A DNA stretch of 64,000 nucleotides from Mucilaginibacter sp. (GTDB taxonomy: Bacteria > Bacteroidota > Bacteroidia > Sphingobacteriales > Sphingobacteriaceae): contig JAQBOM010000023.1 in the NCBI GenBank assembly GCA_028288025.1, forward strand, positions 1 to 64,000, read 5' to 3'. This document shows, in pieces, positions 59,959 to 64,000 of the stretch. The stretch's first letter is position 1. Each line of letters begins with the position of its first letter. A program made the position numbers and the translations under genes. Below the pieces are notes generated by a model that was given only the letters and a program-made list of their open reading frames with translations, did no database searches and was not told where the DNA came from.

Positions 59959-62325
59959 ATGATACTAAACTATATAAAAATAGCATGGCGCAACTTAGCA
60001 AAGCAAAAGTTGTATAGCCTTATCAACATTTCAGGGCTGGCTGTTGGGCTGGCTGTTTGCATGATGATAATGATGTATGTGGCTCACGAAATGAGCTATG
60101 ACCGCTTCCATAAAAACGCCGACCGCATATTTACTCCCAATGTCCCGATGAGTTATGCTTCGGCGCCGCTCATCAAACAAAACCAGCCACTTGTTGAAGC
60201 TTATATGCGTACGCTGCCTTATTTTAACGAGAACCCTGTAGTTGTTAGTGATCCATCGTCACCCGCAAAGAAGTTTGCTGAAGATAAATTATTATTTGCC
60301 GATCCCGGTTTCTTTACTTTCTTTTCCTTTAAACTACTGTCAGGGTCAGCAAGCGATGTGCTGAGCAAGCCATTTACTGTTGTTTTATCAAGAGACATGG
60401 CTAAAAAGTATTTTGGCACACAGGACCCGATTGGTAAGACCTTAGTTATTAAAACCGATAGTGCCTATACTTACCAGGTTACCGGCGTTGCAGAAAACGC
60501 GCCATCAAATTCATCTATCAGTTTTAGTTTTGTTACCTCATGCCAAAGCCTGCTGGTTATGAAACAGGCCTCCAGGTATGGTGTTGGTCCGCAGCAAATG
60601 ACTTACGGGACCTTTAATGTTTACCTGCAAGTAAAACAAGCAGCTGATACTGCCAGGCTGGTCAAAGGCATAGCTATGATGGCCAAAAAAAACAAGGTTT
60701 TTGATGAAGTTAAATTTTCTTTTACGGCACTGCCGGATACCCATTTGAAAAGCGGCGCCGGCGACTCTTCAAACATAAAATATCTTAAAATATTTCCGCT
60801 TGTTGCCGTTTTGATCTTATTGCTGGCCCTGGTAAATTATATGAGCCTTTCAACAGCCAGGGCTACGTTGAGAGCAAAAGAGGTAGGTGTCCGTAAAGTG
60901 TCAGGCGCAAGCCGTAAAACAATAGCCACACAGTTTTATGTGGAATCGGCATTGTTCACGGTTTTATCATTTGCGCTGGGTTACTTATTATGCTACTTAA
61001 TCACACCCTGGTTTCTAAATATCATACAGCTTAAAATTGATAATTCGTTTTTTTATAGCCCGATAGTGTTAACACTTTTGCTTGGCTTATTAGTAATAAC
61101 TGCGTTAATTGCAGGCAGTTATCCATCTTTGGTTTTATCGCGATTTAACCCGGTTGTAACTCTAAAGGGTAAAATGAGCAAACAGGCGGGCGGCATTACT
61201 GTACGCAAAATATTTACTACTCTCCAGTTCACCATATCAGTAGGATTGATCATTTGCGGCATAATTATCGACCGCCAGCTATATTATTTCAGGCATACGG
61301 ACACGGGCATCAATAAGGATAATGTGATAATGATACCGATAGCCAACAGCCTGGGTGAAAATTACCCTGCATTTAAGCATGATATACAATCCCTTGGCGG
61401 CATAAGCAACGTTGCAACATCGCACTATGCCATGTTTAAAGGCATTGATATGTTTTATGTAAATGGCAAAACGAAGGATGAAAATGTTTGGATAGTGTCC
61501 GTTATAGCAAATTCCCAATTTATTACAACCCTGGGTTTAAAATGGAAATACCCTCCCGCCCCTAATACCGAACTGGCAAGCCGTAAAAAAATAATAATAA
61601 ATGAAGCTGCAATAGGGCAGCTGCATCTTCCCTCGAATCCTATAGGCGCGTTTATAAAAACAGGCAATGAACAAATAGAAATAGCCGGCGTTTTAAAAAA
61701 TTTCAACTTTTCGTCGATGGAATATGCCATTCAGCCAATGGCCCTCTCAATTATCAATGATACTAGTGCTTTTTATAAAAGACGCGGGTGCAACCTGTTC
61801 GCTAAAATTGAGTCACATACCAATATACCTGCACTTATCAATTCGATGCAGGGCATCTATAAAAAATATGATAGCGATGCGCCCTTCTCCTATACATTTA
61901 TGGACGATGCTTTTAATGAGCAATACAAAGCCGAAGACAGGCTGGCTTCCATCTTCAGCATATTTACCTATATAACTGTTATTCTCGCTACGCTGGGCTT
62001 GTTCGGCCTTGCAGCCTTTACCATTGAGCAGCGTACAAAAGAAATAGGAATCCGCAAGGTTTTGGGAGCAAGCATAGCCTCTATCAACGCATTATTATCA
62101 CAGGATTTTTTAAAGCTGGTTTTACTTGCGATAGTAATTGCTTCGCCAATTGCCTGGTGGGCCATGCATAACTGGCTTCAGGGTTTTGCCTACAGGATAA
62201 CCATCTCCTGGTGGGTATTCGCAGCAGCAGGTTTTGTTGCCATACTCACTGCAATTATTACTGTGAGTTACCATGCTATAAGGGCAGCGATTGCTAACCC
62301 GGTGAATAGTTTGAGAAGCGAGTAG
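59959..62325 (+). CDS. ABC transporter permease, FtsX/MacB-PCD type (paralogue 3)
   Basis: A 788-residue permease that is more diverged than the first two. It begins MILNYIKIAWRNLAKQKLYS (the usual 'I..YiK.awRnl.k.k' start of this family). It has one helix, a periplasmic domain, the FtsX core with SLSTARATLRAKEVGVRKVSGA, and the second half with RTKEIGIRKVLGASIAS near 690. It ends in NPVNSLRSE. The gap to the previous gene is 102 bases. The periplasmic domains differ clearly from its neighbours, so it is an older duplicate. Confidence 0.91.
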   Translation: MILNYIKIAWRNLAKQKLYSLINISGLAVGLAVCMMIMMYVAHEMSYDRFHKNADRIFTPNVPMSYASAPLIKQNQPLVEAYMRTLPYFNENPVVVSDPSSPAKKFAEDKLLFADPGFFTFFSFKLLSGSASDVLSKPFTVVLSRDMAKKYFGTQDPIGKTLVIKTDSAYTYQVTGVAENAPSNSSISFSFVTSCQSLLVMKQASRYGVGPQQMTYGTFNVYLQVKQAADTARLVKGIAMMAKKNKVFDEVKFSFTALPDTHLKSGAGDSSNIKYLKIFPLVAVLILLLALVNYMSLSTARATLRAKEVGVRKVSGASRKTIATQFYVESALFTVLSFALGYLLCYLITPWFLNIIQLKIDNSFFYSPIVLTLLLGLLVITALIAGSYPSLVLSRFNPVVTLKGKMSKQAGGITVRKIFTTLQFTISVGLIICGIIIDRQLYYFRHTDTGINKDNVIMIPIANSLGENYPAFKHDIQSLGGISNVATSHYAMFKGIDMFYVNGKTKDENVWIVSVIANSQFITTLGLKWKYPPAPNTELASRKKIIINEAAIGQLHLPSNPIGAFIKTGNEQIEIAGVLKNFNFSSMEYAIQPMALSIINDTSAFYKRRGCNLFAKIESHTNIPALINSMQGIYKKYDSDAPFSYTFMDDAFNEQYKAEDRLASIFSIFTYITVILATLGLFGLAAFTIEQRTKEIGIRKVLGASIASINALLSQDFLKLVLLAIVIASPIAWWAMHNWLQGFAYRITISWWVFAAAGFVAILTAIITVSYHAIRAAIANPVNSLRSE

Positions 62326-62444
62326 GAGCTACTGTTAAGCAATAGGGGTAAATAAATTCCGCCAATGCAGATCGGAATGCAACTTATTTCTCAAATCGGT
62401 AGTCTATTATAAAAAATCCAATGATCGTACTAAAATCTTGACTC

Positions 62445-64000
62445 ATGTTAAAAAACTACTTAAAAATAACCTGGAGGAATTTACTCAGGCATAAAGCATT
62501 TTCCATAATAAATATCGCCGGTTTGGCCATTGGTATGGCCAGTTCGGCGCTTATATTATTATGGATACAGAACGAGGTGAGCTACGACCAGTTCCACGCA
62601 AAAAAGGATCGCCTGTATTCGGTTTATAACCGTTCTGTTTTTGATGGCAAGCTTTGGTGCTGGAATACTACGCCTAAGGTAATGGCTAAAACCCTCAAAC
62701 AGGATTACCCGCAAATTGAAGAGGTGGCCCGCACGAGCAACAATAATTTCTTGTTTACCATTAACGATAAGCACCTGAATGTTCCCGGTTATTTTACCGA
62801 TCCCGGGTTTCTGACCATGTTTAGCTTTCCGCTGGTTAGCGGAAATAAAAATACCGCGTTAAATAATATCAAAGACATTGTTATCACCCAAAAGTTAGCT
62901 AAAAAACTGTTTGGAAATGACAATGCAATGGGTAAAACTATAAAAATTGATAGCAACGCTTATTTTACAGTATCGGCTGTTATGCAGGATCTCCCCAACA
63001 ATACGCAGTTTAAATTTGAGTACCTGATGCCTTGGTCGTACCTGAAGAAAATTGGGGGGGATGACACTGGGTGGGGTAATAATTCTATACAAACATGGGC
63101 GCTGCTTAAACCGGGCGTTACCGAGGCCGAAGCCAATAAAAGTATTGTAAATATAACCAGGTCACATTCCGAAATAAAGGATATTGACGTTTTTATACAT
63201 CCATCCGGTAAATGGAGATTGTATTCTAAATTTGATCAGAAAGGAAAAATTTCAGGTGGGCGTATCGAAACCATCAGGATATTTTCGATGATAGCCGCAT
63301 TTATCCTCATCATCGCCTGTATCAACTTTATGAATTTAAGCACGGCCCGGAGTGAAAAACGTGCAAGGGAGGTGGGTATCCGTAAAGTGGTAGGCGCTTT
63401 AAGAGGCTCGTTGATATCCCAGTTTTTAGGCGAATCTATTTTAATCGCGCTGATAGCCGGCTTGATCGCTATTGTGATTGTACAGCTTAGTTTATCCGGA
63501 TTTAACCAGCTAACAGACAAGCAATTGTATATACCGTACAGCAGCCCCTCGTTTTGGTTTACAGCACTTTCATTTATTTTGTTTACCGGACTAATTTCAG
63601 GTAGTTACCCTGCGCTTTACCTGTCTTCATTCCGGCCTGTCAGTGTATTGAAAGGTACTTTCAAAGCCGCCAATGCATTAATTACGCCACGCAAATTACT
63701 GGTCGTAGTGCAATTTACATTTGCGGTGGTTTTGATCGTTTGCACCATAATCATTCGCCAGCAATTGCAGTATGCGCAGGACCGCGAAACCGGTTATAAA
63801 AAAGATAACCTGGTATATGTGATGATGACCGGCAATGTCGAAAAGCAATACGCACTGATAAAAAATGATTTGCTGGCCTGTGGTGCGGCCGCCGCGGTAA
63901 GCAAAACGAGCGCCCCGATTACCCAGGGCTGGAGTGATAGCTGGGATTTTATTTGGGACGGTAAGGACATGAGTAAAAAAATAGACTTTAATATGTTCAA
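62445..64000 (+). CDS. ABC transporter permease, FtsX/MacB-PCD type (paralogue 4, cut by window end)
   Basis: The first 518 codons of a further permease. They begin MLKNYLKITWRNLLRHKAFS, then an N-terminal helix (GLAIGMASSALILLWI), a periplasmic domain (about 45-280), then FSMIAAFILIIACINFMNL, REVGIRKVVGA and SSFRPVSVLKG of the first FtsX core, then VVVQFTFAVVLIVCTIII. The second half lies beyond 64000. No stop is met in frame. The C-terminal 270 or so residues are missing only because the window ends. Confidence 0.9.
   Translation, partial: MLKNYLKITWRNLLRHKAFSIINIAGLAIGMASSALILLWIQNEVSYDQFHAKKDRLYSVYNRSVFDGKLWCWNTTPKVMAKTLKQDYPQIEEVARTSNNNFLFTINDKHLNVPGYFTDPGFLTMFSFPLVSGNKNTALNNIKDIVITQKLAKKLFGNDNAMGKTIKIDSNAYFTVSAVMQDLPNNTQFKFEYLMPWSYLKKIGGDDTGWGNNSIQTWALLKPGVTEAEANKSIVNITRSHSEIKDIDVFIHPSGKWRLYSKFDQKGKISGGRIETIRIFSMIAAFILIIACINFMNLSTARSEKRAREVGIRKVVGALRGSLISQFLGESILIALIAGLIAIVIVQLSLSGFNQLTDKQLYIPYSSPSFWFTALSFILFTGLISGSYPALYLSSFRPVSVLKGTFKAANALITPRKLLVVVQFTFAVVLIVCTIIIRQQLQYAQDRETGYKKDNLVYVMMTGNVEKQYALIKNDLLACGAAAAVSKTSAPITQGWSDSWDFIWDGKDMSKKIDFNMF

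Overview
The window looks like a chromosomal segment of a Bacteroidota bacterium, most likely family Sphingobacteriaceae and close to Mucilaginibacter or Pedobacter. The evidence is a SusC/SusD pair, a 7TMR-DISM sensor, LolA without an obvious LolB, FtsX-type permeases near 800 residues, few Shine-Dalgarno sequences, and many -7 boxes of the form TAnnTTTG just upstream of start codons. The genus is inferred from protein style, not from a database search. The intergenic DNA is also distinctive: it is full of short 'phrase' repeats, such as CCGAAATCCGAAATTC, CAATGAC and TCAAGAACCAAGAG, and small palindromes.

Layout. 1-6.6 kb holds queA (cut by the window edge), a lone FtsX-type permease, two small uncharacterised genes, a YebC-family protein, an SDR-type threonine dehydrogenase and asd. 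6.9-10.7 kb holds a LysR regulator, a DJ-1/PfpI protein, a VapBC-like toxin-antitoxin pair and a secreted serine hydrolase. 10.7-16.8 kb is housekeeping: pyrR-pyrB, rpsA, an AcpH-like protein and tyrS. A second toxin-antitoxin pair, Xre/ParS-RES, starts from a promoter that abuts the tyrS stop codon. 17.9-27 kb holds a CAP-domain protein and then a compact polysaccharide utilisation locus: a 7TMR-DISM membrane sensor with a C-terminal IS1595-type transposase zinc ribbon and helix-turn-helix, then SusC, SusD and a GH30 glycosidase.

28-34.5 kb is an accessory region ending at an initiator tRNA gene (tRNA-fMet, minus strand). It carries at least six degenerate direct copies of the tRNA 3' end plus its terminator, which punctuate small cargo genes: a DHFR/RibD-like protein, a PhnB/VOC protein, an HExxH protein divergent from a trypsin-like protease, and a lipoprotein. 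It also contains a decayed helix-turn-helix pseudogene. The pattern suggests repeated integration at the tRNA. 34.7-43.5 kb returns to core genes: era, der, ctpA, lolA and ftsK, plus an ankyrin protein. A free-standing four-helix-bundle (23S IVS-type) gene framed by 33-bp inverted repeats lies between der and ctpA. 44-49 kb holds a beta-barrel protein, an Fpg/Nei glycosylase, a PAS histidine kinase and three small orphan genes. 49.5-64 kb is one functional unit: an NtrC/NtrY-type two-component pair divergent from an efflux cluster of a membrane fusion protein, one ATPase and at least four tandem FtsX/MacB-type permeases, the last cut by the window end.

Start codons were moved downstream of the longest reading frame in many genes (for example rpsA, era, der, tdh, pyrR, susD, the GH30 gene and vapB), because a promoter box, terminator or repeat occupies the longer version.
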